NCBI RefSeq assembly: GCF_007827975.1
Contig: NZ_VITT01000026.1
Length of the DNA stretch: 64,000 bases
Strand: one strand, 5' to 3'
Source of the DNA: Nitrospirillum viridazoti
Lineage (GTDB): Bacteria > Pseudomonadota > Alphaproteobacteria > Azospirillales > Azospirillaceae
The notes under the pieces were generated by a model. The model ran no database searches. It worked only from the letters and a program-made list of their open reading frames with translations, and had not been told where the DNA came from. A program made the position numbers and the translations under genes. Below, in pieces: positions 39,341 to 47,636 of the stretch (the stretch's first letter is position 1; each line of letters opens with the position of its first letter).

Positions 39341-40032
39341 CAGCTCAGTCCCGTCACCGTGGCGATCACGTTCCACAAGCCGCTGGTCGGCCACCGCACC
39401 AGCCACATATAGGGGTCGTAGGCCGACAGGCCCATCTTATTGAAAAGGTAGGGCAGCAGGAAAAAAATCGTCAGCAGGATCATGTTGCCCCGCACCTCCT
39501 GCGCCGCGAACCACTGCGCCTGGCGGTAGGGCAGCATCTGCTCCAGCACCTTGCCGCCGTCCAGCGACGGGAAGGGCAGCATGTTCAGCACGCCCAGCAT
39601 CAGGTTGATCTGGATGCCCGCCACGAAGTTCTGCCCCACCCAGTCCGCCACCGAGGCCGGCAGCAGGAAAAGGGTGTGCAGCAGCAGGGCGAAGACGATG
39701 GCCAGCAGGAAGTTCATGCCGGGCCCGGACAGCGCCACCAGCGCCATGTCGCGGCGCGGGCGGCGCAGCCGGCTCTGGGTGATGGGCACGGGCTTGGCCC
39801 AGCCGAAGACGAAGCCGGTGAACAGGAACAGCGTGGCCGGCATCAGGATGGTGCCGATGGGGTCGATGTGCTTGCCCGGGTTGAAGCTGACCCGCCCTTG
39901 GGAATAGGCGGTGTCGTCGCCCAGCTTCCATGCCACCCAGGCGTGGGCCGCCTCATGCAGGGTGATGGCCAGCACCATGGGGATGGCCATCACGGAAAGG
40001 CGGACGATCAGTTCCTGAATCGAGGTGTCCAA
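39340..40032 (-). CDS. M50-family (site-2 protease-like) membrane metalloprotease
   Basis: A 230-residue intramembrane zinc protease homologue. The zinc-binding HEAAH lies in the first membrane helix and the third ligand region NMLPFPSLDGG is intact, so it should be catalytic. Several further hydrophobic helices follow. No PDZ domain is present, as is usual for the short group found in this alphaproteobacterial cluster. No ATG precedes the core helix except at 39990; the TTG at 40032 gives the family-typical DTSIQELIVRLSV opening and is preferred. The substrate is unknown. Confidence 0.88.
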   Translation of the reverse strand: MDTSIQELIVRLSVMAIPMVLAITLHEAAHAWVAWKLGDDTAYSQGRVSFNPGKHIDPIGTILMPATLFLFTGFVFGWAKPVPITQSRLRRPRRDMALVALSGPGMNFLLAIVFALLLHTLFLLPASVADWVGQNFVAGIQINLMLGVLNMLPFPSLDGGKVLEQMLPYRQAQWFAAQEVRGNMILLTIFFLLPYLFNKMGLSAYDPYMWLVRWPTSGLWNVIATVTGLS

Positions 40033-40037
40033 AGGGG

Positions 40038-41072
40038 TCAGTCCCAATTGCCGACAAGGTCGATAAGGCGCGCGCGCCAGGCGGCGACGGTGGCCGCATC
40101 GGCGGCGGTCGCGCCCGGGCGGCGGGCCTGGGCCCGGGCCCAACGTTCCTGCGCCCGTTCCGACAGGCGGGGCACCACGGCGGCCACGGCGGTCCTATCC
40201 TCCACCGTGCCGTTGCAGTGCAGGGCCACGTCGCAGCAGCCGTCGGCCACCACGGCGGCCGCACGCTCCGCCACCGTGCCCGACAGGGCCTGCATGTCCA
40301 GGTCGTCGCTGAACAGCAGGCCGTCGAAGCCGATCAGCCCGCGCACGATCTTGGTGATGACGGCGGGGGAGATGCTGGAGGGGCGTTCCGCATCCACCGC
40401 GGTGAACAGGATGTGGGCCACCATGCCCGCCGGCTGGTCGGCCAGGGCCTTGAAGGGGGCGAAGTCCACCGCCTCCAGCGTTGCCAGATCCGCTGTCACC
40501 GTCGGCAGCTCCTTATGGCTGTCGGCCGTGGCGCGGCCGTGGCCGGGCAGGTGCTTCACGATGGGCAGCACGCCGCCGGCCAGCAGGCCGTCCGCCTGCG
40601 CGCCCGCCAGCAGGGCGACCCGGACAGGGTCGCGGCTGAAGGCGCGGTCGCCGATGACGTCGTGCGCGCCCGCCTGCGGCACGTCGGCCACCGGGGCGCA
40701 GTCCATGTCGATGCCCAGCGGCGCCAGGGTGGCCGCCAGCAGGCGGCCGTGCAGCCAGGCGGCCTCCTTGGCCAGGTCGTCGTCGGCGATGGCGCCGATG
40801 CGGCCGGCCGGCGGCAGGGACGGCCAGTGCGGCGGGCGCAGGCGGGCGACGCGGCCACCCTCCTGGTCGATCATGATGGGCGCGTCGGGCCGGCCCACGC
40901 TGTCACGCAGGGCCGCCGTCAGGGCCATCACCTGTTCCGGCGTCTCGCAATTGCGCTTGAACAGGATGAAGCCCAGGGGATTGGCCGCCGCGAACAGCGC
41001 CCGCTCCGCCTCGGTCAGGACGGGACCGGTGCAGCCGAAGATGACGGCCACTGGAACGTTGGGGGTGGTCAT
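40038..41072 (-). CDS. nagZ: beta-N-acetylhexosaminidase
   Basis: A 344-residue cytoplasmic glycoside hydrolase family 3 enzyme that removes N-acetylglucosamine from anhydromuropeptides during cell-wall recycling. The signature KHLPGHGRATADSHKELP provides the catalytic loop His, and D in SDDLDMQAL is the nucleophile. The opening PVAVIFGCTGPVLTEAE and DQEGGRVARLRPP are family-typical. The ATG at 41072 has AAGGCGGTG upstream; a GTG 9 nt earlier is possible. It lies 13 nt after the SPOR gene, which is also cell-wall related. Confidence 0.94.
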   Translation of the reverse strand: MTTPNVPVAVIFGCTGPVLTEAERALFAAANPLGFILFKRNCETPEQVMALTAALRDSVGRPDAPIMIDQEGGRVARLRPPHWPSLPPAGRIGAIADDDLAKEAAWLHGRLLAATLAPLGIDMDCAPVADVPQAGAHDVIGDRAFSRDPVRVALLAGAQADGLLAGGVLPIVKHLPGHGRATADSHKELPTVTADLATLEAVDFAPFKALADQPAGMVAHILFTAVDAERPSSISPAVITKIVRGLIGFDGLLFSDDLDMQALSGTVAERAAAVVADGCCDVALHCNGTVEDRTAVAAVVPRLSERAQERWARAQARRPGATAADAATVAAWRARLIDLVGNWD

Positions 41073-41085
41073 CGCAGGCACCGCC

Positions 41086-42090
41086 TTAATGTACCGGGAT
41101 GCAGCCGTCCTTGGCCGCCTTCACCGCCTCGCAGATGCGCTTGGCCTGGGCCTCGTCGATGGGGCCCGCCTGGACGCGGTAATAGATGCCCTTGGCGCCC
41201 AGATCGGCCTTGACCAGGCGCAGGCTGAGCCCGCCCAGGACAGCCGCATGCTTGCGTTGGATCCGCTGCATCTCGGCTTCCGCCTGCGGTTCCGACGGGA
41301 TGGAGGCGAACTGCAGTTTCACCGACCCGCCGCCGGTGGCAGTGGGCGCGGCCGTGGGCGCAACAGCGGCCGGTGCCACGGGCTTTTCCACCGGCTTGGG
41401 GGCCGGCGTGACCGGGGCGGCGGCAATAGGCTTAGGCACCACCGGCTGGGGGGCCGGCTGAGGCGTAGGCTGCGGCACCAACGGCGTGGGCGCGTTGGTC
41501 TGCGCCGTCTGCTGCGCGGGCGGCTTGGCGGCCGGAACCGGCGTCACCGGCTTCGCAGCGGTGGCGCCGGCTGCCGTCGGGGGCAGCACGGTGGGCGGCA
41601 GGACGGTCGGGGCCGCCGGCTGGGCGGTCGGGGCTTGCGCCGGCGCCTGGGCAGGAGCTTGGGCAGCGGCCTGAGGCACCGGCTGTGGCGCCGGCTGGGC
41701 GGCCGGCGGCGGGGCTGTCGGCCGTTCCATGGGCGCTTCCGGCGGCGGCAGCAGGCGTTCCACGCCGGGGTCCGTCTTGGTGTCGGCGCGCAAGCGGTCG
41801 TAAATCAGCCGGTCCTGGTTGGGCACGTCCATCCCGCCTGGCGTCTCCGGCTTCACCTTCGTCGGTCCGGGATCGGCGTGGATGATGGGGGCGACCGCCT
41901 CCGTCCCCGCCCGCTGGCCCTGGGTGTAGACGAAGTAAATCAGCCCGCCGAAGCTCCCGACGGCGGCCACCACCACGCCCAGGCTCAGCAATCCGCGCCG
42001 GCGGGGCGCCGGCTGGCGCCGCCCCTGCCAGTCATAGCCGGGATCATAGTCGTAGTCGGGGTCGCCGTGATGGTCGTGCATGTCGCTCAT
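41086..42090 (-). CDS. SPOR-domain membrane protein
   Basis: A 334-residue bitopic protein. A short cytoplasmic tip rich in Asp, His and Tyr is followed by a single membrane segment (about residues 34-54), a long Pro/Ala/Gln-rich periplasmic linker (about 110-245) and a C-terminal SPOR domain (VKLQFASIPSEPQAE to the end), which binds denuded peptidoglycan at the division site. One Cys near the C terminus (RICEAVKAAKDGC) may pair with a second. It follows argS by 4 nt. Confidence 0.92.
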   Translation of the reverse strand: MSDMHDHHGDPDYDYDPGYDWQGRRQPAPRRRGLLSLGVVVAAVGSFGGLIYFVYTQGQRAGTEAVAPIIHADPGPTKVKPETPGGMDVPNQDRLIYDRLRADTKTDPGVERLLPPPEAPMERPTAPPPAAQPAPQPVPQAAAQAPAQAPAQAPTAQPAAPTVLPPTVLPPTAAGATAAKPVTPVPAAKPPAQQTAQTNAPTPLVPQPTPQPAPQPVVPKPIAAAPVTPAPKPVEKPVAPAAVAPTAAPTATGGGSVKLQFASIPSEPQAEAEMQRIQRKHAAVLGGLSLRLVKADLGAKGIYYRVQAGPIDEAQAKRICEAVKAAKDGCIPVH

Positions 42091-42094
42091 GGGA

Positions 42095-43849
42095 TCAGCG
42101 CAACTCCTCGGCCGGCACCACGCCCATGATGGCGAGGCCGGACGCGATGACCAGGGACACCGCCGTCACCAGGGCCAGGCGGGCCCGGGTCAGGGCGTCG
42201 TCCCCCTCGATGATGAAGCGCAGGGTGGCGTCGTCCTTGCCCTGGTTCCAGAAGCCGTGGAAGGCGGCGGCCAAATCCTGCAAATAGTAGGCGACGCGGT
42301 GCGGCTCATGCGCCTCCGCCGCCGACTCCACCGTGCGCGGCCAGTTCAGCATGAGGCGGATGAGGTCGACCTCGGCCGTGGAGGCCAGGCCGTCGAAGGA
42401 CACGGCCGACAATGCTTCACGCGACAGATCCCAGTCGGGGTGCAGCGCTTGCGCTTGGCGCAGGACGGAGCGGCAGCGGGCGTGGGCGTACTGCACGTAG
42501 AAGACGGGGTTGTCCTTGGACTGCTCCGTCACCTTGGCGTAGTCGAACTCCAGCGTCTGGTCGTTGCGGCGGGTCAGCATGATGAAGCGCACCACGTCGC
42601 GGCCGACGGCGTCCATGACGTCACGCAGGGTGACGAAGGTCCCGGCGCGCTTCGACATCTTCACCGGCTCACCATTCTGCAGCAGGTGCACCAGCTGGCA
42701 CAGCTTCACGTCCAGCGCGGCCTTGCCGTCGGAGATGGCCTTGGTCGCCGCCGCCATGCGCTTTACATAGCCGCCGTGGTCGGCCCCCCACACATCGATC
42801 AGCACGGGGCAGCCGCGGCGGTACTTGTCGTAGTGATAGGCGATGTCGTTGGCGAAATAGGTCCACGACCCGTCGGACTTCTTCAGCGGGCGGTCGACGT
42901 CATCACCGAACTGGATGGCCTTGAACAGGGTCTGGGGCCGCGGCTCCCAATCGTCGGGCTTCTTGCCCTTGGGCGGCTCCAGCACGCCGACATAGATCAG
43001 GCCGGCGTCCTCCAGGGCCTTGAAGGCCTGGTCCACCGCCCCGTTGTCCACCAGCGCGCGCTCGCTGCTGAACAGGTCATGGTGGATGTTCAGGGAGGCC
43101 AAGTCATCCTTGATGCCGGCCATCATCTGGTCGATGGCGAAGGCGCGCACCGGGGCCAGCCACTCCTCCTCCGGCAGGTTGCGCCACTTGGCGCCGTCCC
43201 GCTGGGCCAGGGCCTGGCCCACTTCCTTCAGATATTCGCCCGGATACATGCCGGCCGGAATCTCAATCCCCTCCTCGCCCAGCGCCTCGCGGTAGCGCAG
43301 GTGGGTGGAGCGGGCCAGGACATCCACCTGGGCGCCGGCGTCGTTGATGTAGTACTCGCGCGTGACGTCGTAGCCAGCCTTTTCCAGCAGGGCGGCCAAG
43401 GCGTCACCCACCACAGCACCACGGGCGTGCGCCGCGTGCAGCGGGCCGGTCGGGTTGGCGGAGACATATTCCACGTTCACGCGGGTGCCGTTGCCGATGG
43501 TGCTGGCGCCGAAGCCCACGCCGGCGCTCAGGACGTCGGCCAGGCGGGCGCGCCAATAGCTGGGCGCCACGCGCAGGTTGACGAAGCCGGGGCCGGCGAT
43601 GGTCACCTCGGTCACGTCCGGCAGGGCCCGCAGGTGCGGGGCCAGCGCCTCGGCGATGGCGCGCGGCGGCTTGCCGGCGGGCTTGGCCAGCACCATGGCG
43701 GCGTTGGTGGAGATATCGCCATGCGCCGCCTCACGCGGCGGCTCCACCGTCACGCGGGAGAGGTCCAGCCCGGCGGGAATGCCGCCGTCGGCGGCCAGTG
43801 CCTCCAGCGCGCGGCGGACCAGGGCTTCGAATTCCTTGTAAACGTTCAT
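42095..43849 (-). CDS. argS: arginyl-tRNA synthetase
   Basis: A 584-residue class I aminoacyl-tRNA synthetase charging tRNA-Arg. It has the HIGH-type motif as PLHAAHARG near residue 128 and KMSKR near residue 395. The N-terminal additional domain (FEALVRRALEALA) and the C-terminal DALRG anticodon domain are both complete. The start at 43849 (MNVYKEFEALV) is typical; a codon 24 nt upstream is not. Confidence 0.97.
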   Translation of the reverse strand: MNVYKEFEALVRRALEALAADGGIPAGLDLSRVTVEPPREAAHGDISTNAAMVLAKPAGKPPRAIAEALAPHLRALPDVTEVTIAGPGFVNLRVAPSYWRARLADVLSAGVGFGASTIGNGTRVNVEYVSANPTGPLHAAHARGAVVGDALAALLEKAGYDVTREYYINDAGAQVDVLARSTHLRYREALGEEGIEIPAGMYPGEYLKEVGQALAQRDGAKWRNLPEEEWLAPVRAFAIDQMMAGIKDDLASLNIHHDLFSSERALVDNGAVDQAFKALEDAGLIYVGVLEPPKGKKPDDWEPRPQTLFKAIQFGDDVDRPLKKSDGSWTYFANDIAYHYDKYRRGCPVLIDVWGADHGGYVKRMAAATKAISDGKAALDVKLCQLVHLLQNGEPVKMSKRAGTFVTLRDVMDAVGRDVVRFIMLTRRNDQTLEFDYAKVTEQSKDNPVFYVQYAHARCRSVLRQAQALHPDWDLSREALSAVSFDGLASTAEVDLIRLMLNWPRTVESAAEAHEPHRVAYYLQDLAAAFHGFWNQGKDDATLRFIIEGDDALTRARLALVTAVSLVIASGLAIMGVVPAEELR

Positions 43850-43970
43850 GGCGATAGAACCGGCACAATCCAAAAGAGTCGCGTTCGCCGGTCCATGGTG
43901 ACCGGCGGCGGCGCACCTTACAAGGTTCCTGCGGTGCAGGTCACCCGTGGAGTTGGAAGGGCTGGATCTA

Positions 43971-44519
43971 TCAGGCCAGCGGATCGGGGCCGAAGCGGTT
44001 GGCGCCTCGTTCGCCGCGCATGAAGCCCACCTGGGCAGCCAACCAGTATTCGCCCAGGATCGGAATAAACCCCACCAGGCTGAACCAGCCGCTTAAGCCA
44101 CGGTCGTGCAAACGCTTCACCTGTACGGCGATGCCCGTCCAGGTCGAAACGACGAGCACCAGAATGAGAACCCAGCCCGCCCAGGCGTTATGGCCAGTGG
44201 AATCGGCGGTCAGGCTGCCGACGCTCACCACCAACAGAAACAGACCCACCCAAGGAAGGGCATATTTCAGCCAATACTCCCGCCGGGTGACTCGCCCGCG
44301 GATGGAAAATAGAAACCAAGGCCACGTGAAGGGCGGCCGGGACCGGAGAGGCATCATCCGAAGTTCCGCCCCGGCACCCACGATTTCAACAGCCGCACCG
44401 GCGATAGGCGTACCGGGGCCCAGCCAATGGGCCGCGGTGAAGAAATACGACTGCCCGTCGGCATCCACAGCCTCGCCCGTGCCCGTATCCGCATCAAACG
44501 CGACGATCGTTCCCCGCAT
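43971..44519 (-). CDS. DUF805 membrane protein with a cold-shock-like N-terminal domain
   Basis: A 182-residue protein in two parts. Residues 1-60 (MRGTIVAFDADTGTGEAVDADGQSYFFTAA) resemble a small OB-fold domain of the cold-shock type, with the GxVxxFDxxxGxG and DGxxYFF pattern. Residues 60-182 form a DUF805 domain (SIRGRVTRREYWLKY, VKRLHDRGLSGWFSL) with four membrane helices. The combination with the OB-like domain is less usual. The ATG at 44519 has GGGAAGGGGT immediately upstream. It interrupts the dgt-argS adjacency common in related genomes. Confidence 0.78.
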   Translation of the reverse strand: MRGTIVAFDADTGTGEAVDADGQSYFFTAAHWLGPGTPIAGAAVEIVGAGAELRMMPLRSRPPFTWPWFLFSIRGRVTRREYWLKYALPWVGLFLLVVSVGSLTADSTGHNAWAGWVLILVLVVSTWTGIAVQVKRLHDRGLSGWFSLVGFIPILGEYWLAAQVGFMRGERGANRFGPDPLA

Positions 44520-44601
44520 ACCCCTTCCCGCCCCAGGCACGTCCCAGCCCCTTATAGCCCATGGATCTGCGGAATTTTCAACCGCAAGCCCCAAGGCATT
44601 C

Positions 44602-45939
44602 TCACCCCGCGATCAGCTGCGCCTGGCGGATGGCGAAGCGGTCGGTCATGCCGGCGACGTAGTCCAGCAGGCCGCGCACCCAGGCCGCGCGCTCATAGGG
44701 CAGTTGGCGCGACTCCGGCATGGTTTCCAGCAGCGAGGCCCAGCGGCGGGGCAGCTTGGCGCCGGGGCCCAGCTTCTCCCGGTCCAGCAGCGCCTCGCCA
44801 TAAGCGTCCAGCAGGGTGGTGATGGTGCGGGCGGCGATGATGTCGGTCTCGCAGCGCTGCTGGCCGCGATAGATGCGCTCGTGGCTCACCTGCTCGATCT
44901 TGCGCAAGGCGGGCGCGCGCGCCGACAGGGTCAGCAGCGGCTTGCAGAACTCTCCGGCCATCAGGCTGGGCAGACGCTCCAGGAAAATCTCCGCCGCGTC
45001 GCGCACCAGCCGGTCGATGGCCTGCGCGCGCAGGAAGATCAGCTTGCGGTCCTCATCCTCCAGGGTCTTGTAGTCCGCCTCCCAGTCCTTGGTCTTGTCG
45101 TCGCGGATGAAGGCCAGCAACAGGTCCTCGGCATGCTCGAAACTCAGCATGCGCATCTTGGCCGCGTCCTCGATGTCCACGACGTGGTAGCAGGCGTCGT
45201 CCGCCGCCTCCACCAGGTAGGCCAGCGGGTGGCGGCACCAGGCGCCCGGACCCTTTTCCACCAGGCCCACCTCTGTCGCCACCACGGCGAACACGTCCTG
45301 CTCGCTCTCGAAGAAGCCGTACTTGCGCTTATGCGGGCGCTTGAGGGGGCCGTTCGGCACCTCCACCCCCCAGGGGTATTTGGCCCCGGCGCCCAGCGTG
45401 GCCGCCGTCAGCTGCAGGCCGCCCACGCCGCGCCAGCCCTGCAGTCGGGTCAGCACGCGGAAGCCCTGGGCGTTCGCCTCGAACTTGCACAGCTCCGCCT
45501 GCTCGACATCGCTCAGGCCGGTGCGTATGCGCTGGCCGATGTCGCTGTCGGCGAACCAGTCGGAGATCACGTCCTCGCCCGTGTGGGCGAAGCAAGGGGT
45601 GCCGACGTCGTGGGCCAGCGAGGCGGCGGCCACCACGTGGCCGAAGTCGGCTGGCGTCGCCTTCACCTCATAGTCAACGCTGCGCAGGATGGCCGGCCCC
45701 ACCCACATGCCCAGCGACCGGCCCACCCGCGCCGCTTCCATGGAATGGGTCAGGCGGGAGCGGACATAATCCGACCCGCCGATGCCGTGCACCTGCTGCT
45801 TGTCCGCCAGGCGGCGGAAACTGGTGGTGAAGGTGATGCGGTCGATGTCGATCTCATAGGCGCTGCGGTGCGGCAATTCCGGATCGGCCGTCGTCTTGGC
45901 CAAACGCTTGCGCGACAGCAGGCTGTTCCAGTTCATCAT
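44602..45939 (-). CDS. dgt: deoxyguanosinetriphosphate triphosphohydrolase-like protein
   Basis: A 445-residue HD-domain dNTP triphosphohydrolase (dGTPase). Metal-binding motifs are RSRLTHSMEAARVGRS and AHDVGTPCFAHTGE; the family norm is GTPPFGHTGE, so two residues are changed next to the catalytic motif. DACYHVVDIEDA provides the later conserved Asp. The ATG at 45939 has GAGGT 7 nt upstream; Met codons at 45954 and 45936 are alternatives. It is divergent from erpA, a common alphaproteobacterial pairing, with a 180-nt shared promoter region. Confidence 0.9.
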   Translation of the reverse strand: MMNWNSLLSRKRLAKTTADPELPHRSAYEIDIDRITFTTSFRRLADKQQVHGIGGSDYVRSRLTHSMEAARVGRSLGMWVGPAILRSVDYEVKATPADFGHVVAAASLAHDVGTPCFAHTGEDVISDWFADSDIGQRIRTGLSDVEQAELCKFEANAQGFRVLTRLQGWRGVGGLQLTAATLGAGAKYPWGVEVPNGPLKRPHKRKYGFFESEQDVFAVVATEVGLVEKGPGAWCRHPLAYLVEAADDACYHVVDIEDAAKMRMLSFEHAEDLLLAFIRDDKTKDWEADYKTLEDEDRKLIFLRAQAIDRLVRDAAEIFLERLPSLMAGEFCKPLLTLSARAPALRKIEQVSHERIYRGQQRCETDIIAARTITTLLDAYGEALLDREKLGPGAKLPRRWASLLETMPESRQLPYERAAWVRGLLDYVAGMTDRFAIRQAQLIAG

Positions 45940-46119
45940 CGCCGCATACCTCATGCCAGACCCGTGCGGGCACCGAATGGTTCCTGGTCCTTTGACGGAA
46001 CCGTTTGGAGCGCCTACATACTATGGGCGTTACAGAGGAACGCCGCCCCTGTCCAGTCGCCTTTTCAAGCGCTACGTGGGGCTGAGCCTGGCGTTCCGCA
46101 ACTGGAAAGACATCCGTCG

Positions 46120-46491
46120 ATGACCATCACCGACATCGCCGCCGATACCGCCCCCCCTCCCCCGCGTGCCATGAGCCTGAGCGCCAGCGCCGCCAAGCGC
46201 GTGCGCAAGCTGGCCGAGATGGAGGGCGGGCCTGACGTCATGATGCGCCTGTCCGTTTCCGGCGGCGGCTGCTCCGGCTTCCAGTACGGCTTCAGCTTCG
46301 ACGCCACCACCAACGATGACGACCACGTGTTCGAGCGCGACGGCGCCCGGCTGGTGGTGGACGACACCTCGCTGGATCTGCTGGCCGGCGCCGAGGTGGA
46401 CTTCGTCGAGGAATTGGCCGGGTCCTACTTCAAGGTCAATAACCCCAACGCCAGCTCCTCCTGCGGCTGCGGGCAGAGTTTTTCTCTGTAA
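46120..46491 (+). CDS. erpA: iron-sulfur cluster insertion protein
   Basis: A 123-residue A-type carrier that hands Fe-S clusters to apoproteins. The three cluster-binding cysteines are present: C51 (GGGCSGFQYGF), C115 and C117 (SSSCGCGQSF). The sequence of the FVEELAGSYFKVNNPNA block favours ErpA over IscA. An N-terminal extension of ~15 residues rich in proline precedes the core. It is followed by the REP-like repeats. Confidence 0.95.
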   Translation: MTITDIAADTAPPPPRAMSLSASAAKRVRKLAEMEGGPDVMMRLSVSGGGCSGFQYGFSFDATTNDDDHVFERDGARLVVDDTSLDLLAGAEVDFVEELAGSYFKVNNPNASSSCGCGQSFSL

Positions 46492-46494
46492 GGT

Positions 46495-46595
46495 TTCCCT
46501 CACGCGCCGGGCGCGGCCGTCCGGCCGCTTGGCTTCCTCGATTTCCAGTCCGCCTGCGGCTCCCCGTAAATCTCCGGCGGACGCGGTCGCGTCCT
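46495..46595. repeat. REP-like element, copy 1
   Basis: Two perfect hairpins: GCGGCC-GTCC-GGCCGC (46513-46528) and GGACGC-GGTC-GCGTCC (46579-46594). The element follows the erpA stop and is repeated imperfectly at 46602-46691. Confidence 0.7.
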
Positions 46596-46601
46596 GATGC
46601 A

Positions 46602-46691
46602 TTCCCTCAGGCGCCGGGCGCGGCCATCCGGCCGCTTGGCTATCCTCGCTGTGCCCTGCGGTGCTCGCTCCGGCGGACGCAGTCGCGTCCT
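46602..46691. repeat. REP-like element, copy 2
   Basis: Same outline as copy 1: GCGGCC-ATCC-GGCCGC (46620-46635) and GGACGC-AGTC-GCGTCC (46675-46690). The stems are unchanged from copy 1 while the loops and the stretch between hairpins differ. The remaining ~100 bases before xthA hold no gene. Confidence 0.7.
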
Positions 46692-46793
46692 AGGAAAGAA
46701 AGGATGCGGAGAAAGCCTCGGCGCAAGCCCCTCGCCTTGGGCTTGGCTTCCCTCTAAGGTGCGCCGGAACCGCCGCCTGATGAGAGCCTTCCC

Positions 46794-47567
46794 ATGCGCA
46801 TTGCCACCTGGAACGTGAACTCGGTCAAAGCCCGCTTAGGCAACGTGACCGAGTGGCTGGACAGCGCCAAGCCGGACGTCGTGCTGTTCCAGGAAATCAA
46901 GTGCGAGACGGCCGCCTTCCCGCTGCAGGCCTTCCAGGATCTGGGCTACCACTGCGCCGTGGTGGGGCAGAAGGCCTACAACGGCGTGGCGCTGCTGTCG
47001 CGGGAAGAGCCGACGGACGTCATCACCCGCTTGCCGGGCGAGCCGGAGGATGAGCAGGCCCGTTATGTCGAGGCCACCGTCGGCGGCGTGCGCATCGCCA
47101 GCCTGTACCTGCCCAACGGCAACCCGGTGGGCACGGAGAAATATCCCTATAAACTGCGCTGGATGGACCGGCTGAAGGCCCATGCCGCCAGCCTGCTGGC
47201 CCAGGAAATCCCCTTCGTGCTGGGCGGCGACTACAACGTCATCCCCGAGGCGCGCGACGTCTATGACCCCGCCGCCTGGATCACCGACGCCCTGTTCCGG
47301 CCCGAGACCCGCGCCAAGTTCCGGGAGATCACCCACCTGGGCCTGGTCGAGGCCTTCCGGGCGGTGCATCCCGACGCCGATCGCGCCTTCACCTTCTGGG
47401 ACTACCAGGCCGGCGCCTGGCCGCGCGACAACGGCCTGCGCATCGACCATTTCCTCCTGTCGCCCCAAGCCGCCGACCGCCTGGTGGGCTGCGCCATCGA
47501 CAAGGGCCCGCGCGGCAAGGAAAAGGCGTCTGACCATACGCCGGTGGTGCTGGAATTGGCGGTTTGA
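46794..47567 (+). CDS. xthA: exodeoxyribonuclease III
   Basis: A 257-residue Mg2+-dependent AP endonuclease and 3'-exonuclease of base excision repair. The family motifs are MRIATWNVNSVKAR, FQEIKCE (catalytic Glu), YLPNGNPVG, GGDYNVIPEARDVYDP (Asp, Asn), and GLRIDHFLLSP with a terminal SDHTPV (Asp, His). It lies between two groups of REP-like repeats and is convergent with the fatty acid hydroxylase gene. Confidence 0.96.
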   Translation: MRIATWNVNSVKARLGNVTEWLDSAKPDVVLFQEIKCETAAFPLQAFQDLGYHCAVVGQKAYNGVALLSREEPTDVITRLPGEPEDEQARYVEATVGGVRIASLYLPNGNPVGTEKYPYKLRWMDRLKAHAASLLAQEIPFVLGGDYNVIPEARDVYDPAAWITDALFRPETRAKFREITHLGLVEAFRAVHPDADRAFTFWDYQAGAWPRDNGLRIDHFLLSPQAADRLVGCAIDKGPRGKEKASDHTPVVLELAV

Positions 47568-47580
47568 GCCTTTAAGGACG

Positions 47581-47611
47581 CCTCAAACGCCGGGCGGCCG
47601 CAGTCGCGGCC
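47581..47611. repeat. REP-like element, short copy 3
   Basis: The start CCTCAAACGCCGGGCG matches the head of copies 1 and 2, and the hairpin GGCCGC-AGTC-GCGGCC (47596-47611) has the same AGTC loop as copy 2 but a different stem with compensating changes. It lies in the 69-nt gap between the convergent xthA and hydroxylase genes. Confidence 0.6.
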
Positions 47612-47636
47612 TGCAAGGGCATGAGTGTCCTTGGCA

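Noticed and set aside
41340..41760. Repetitive Pro/Ala/Gln stretch as a minisatellite
   Set aside because: It is the low-complexity periplasmic linker of the SPOR protein with no exact repeat unit.
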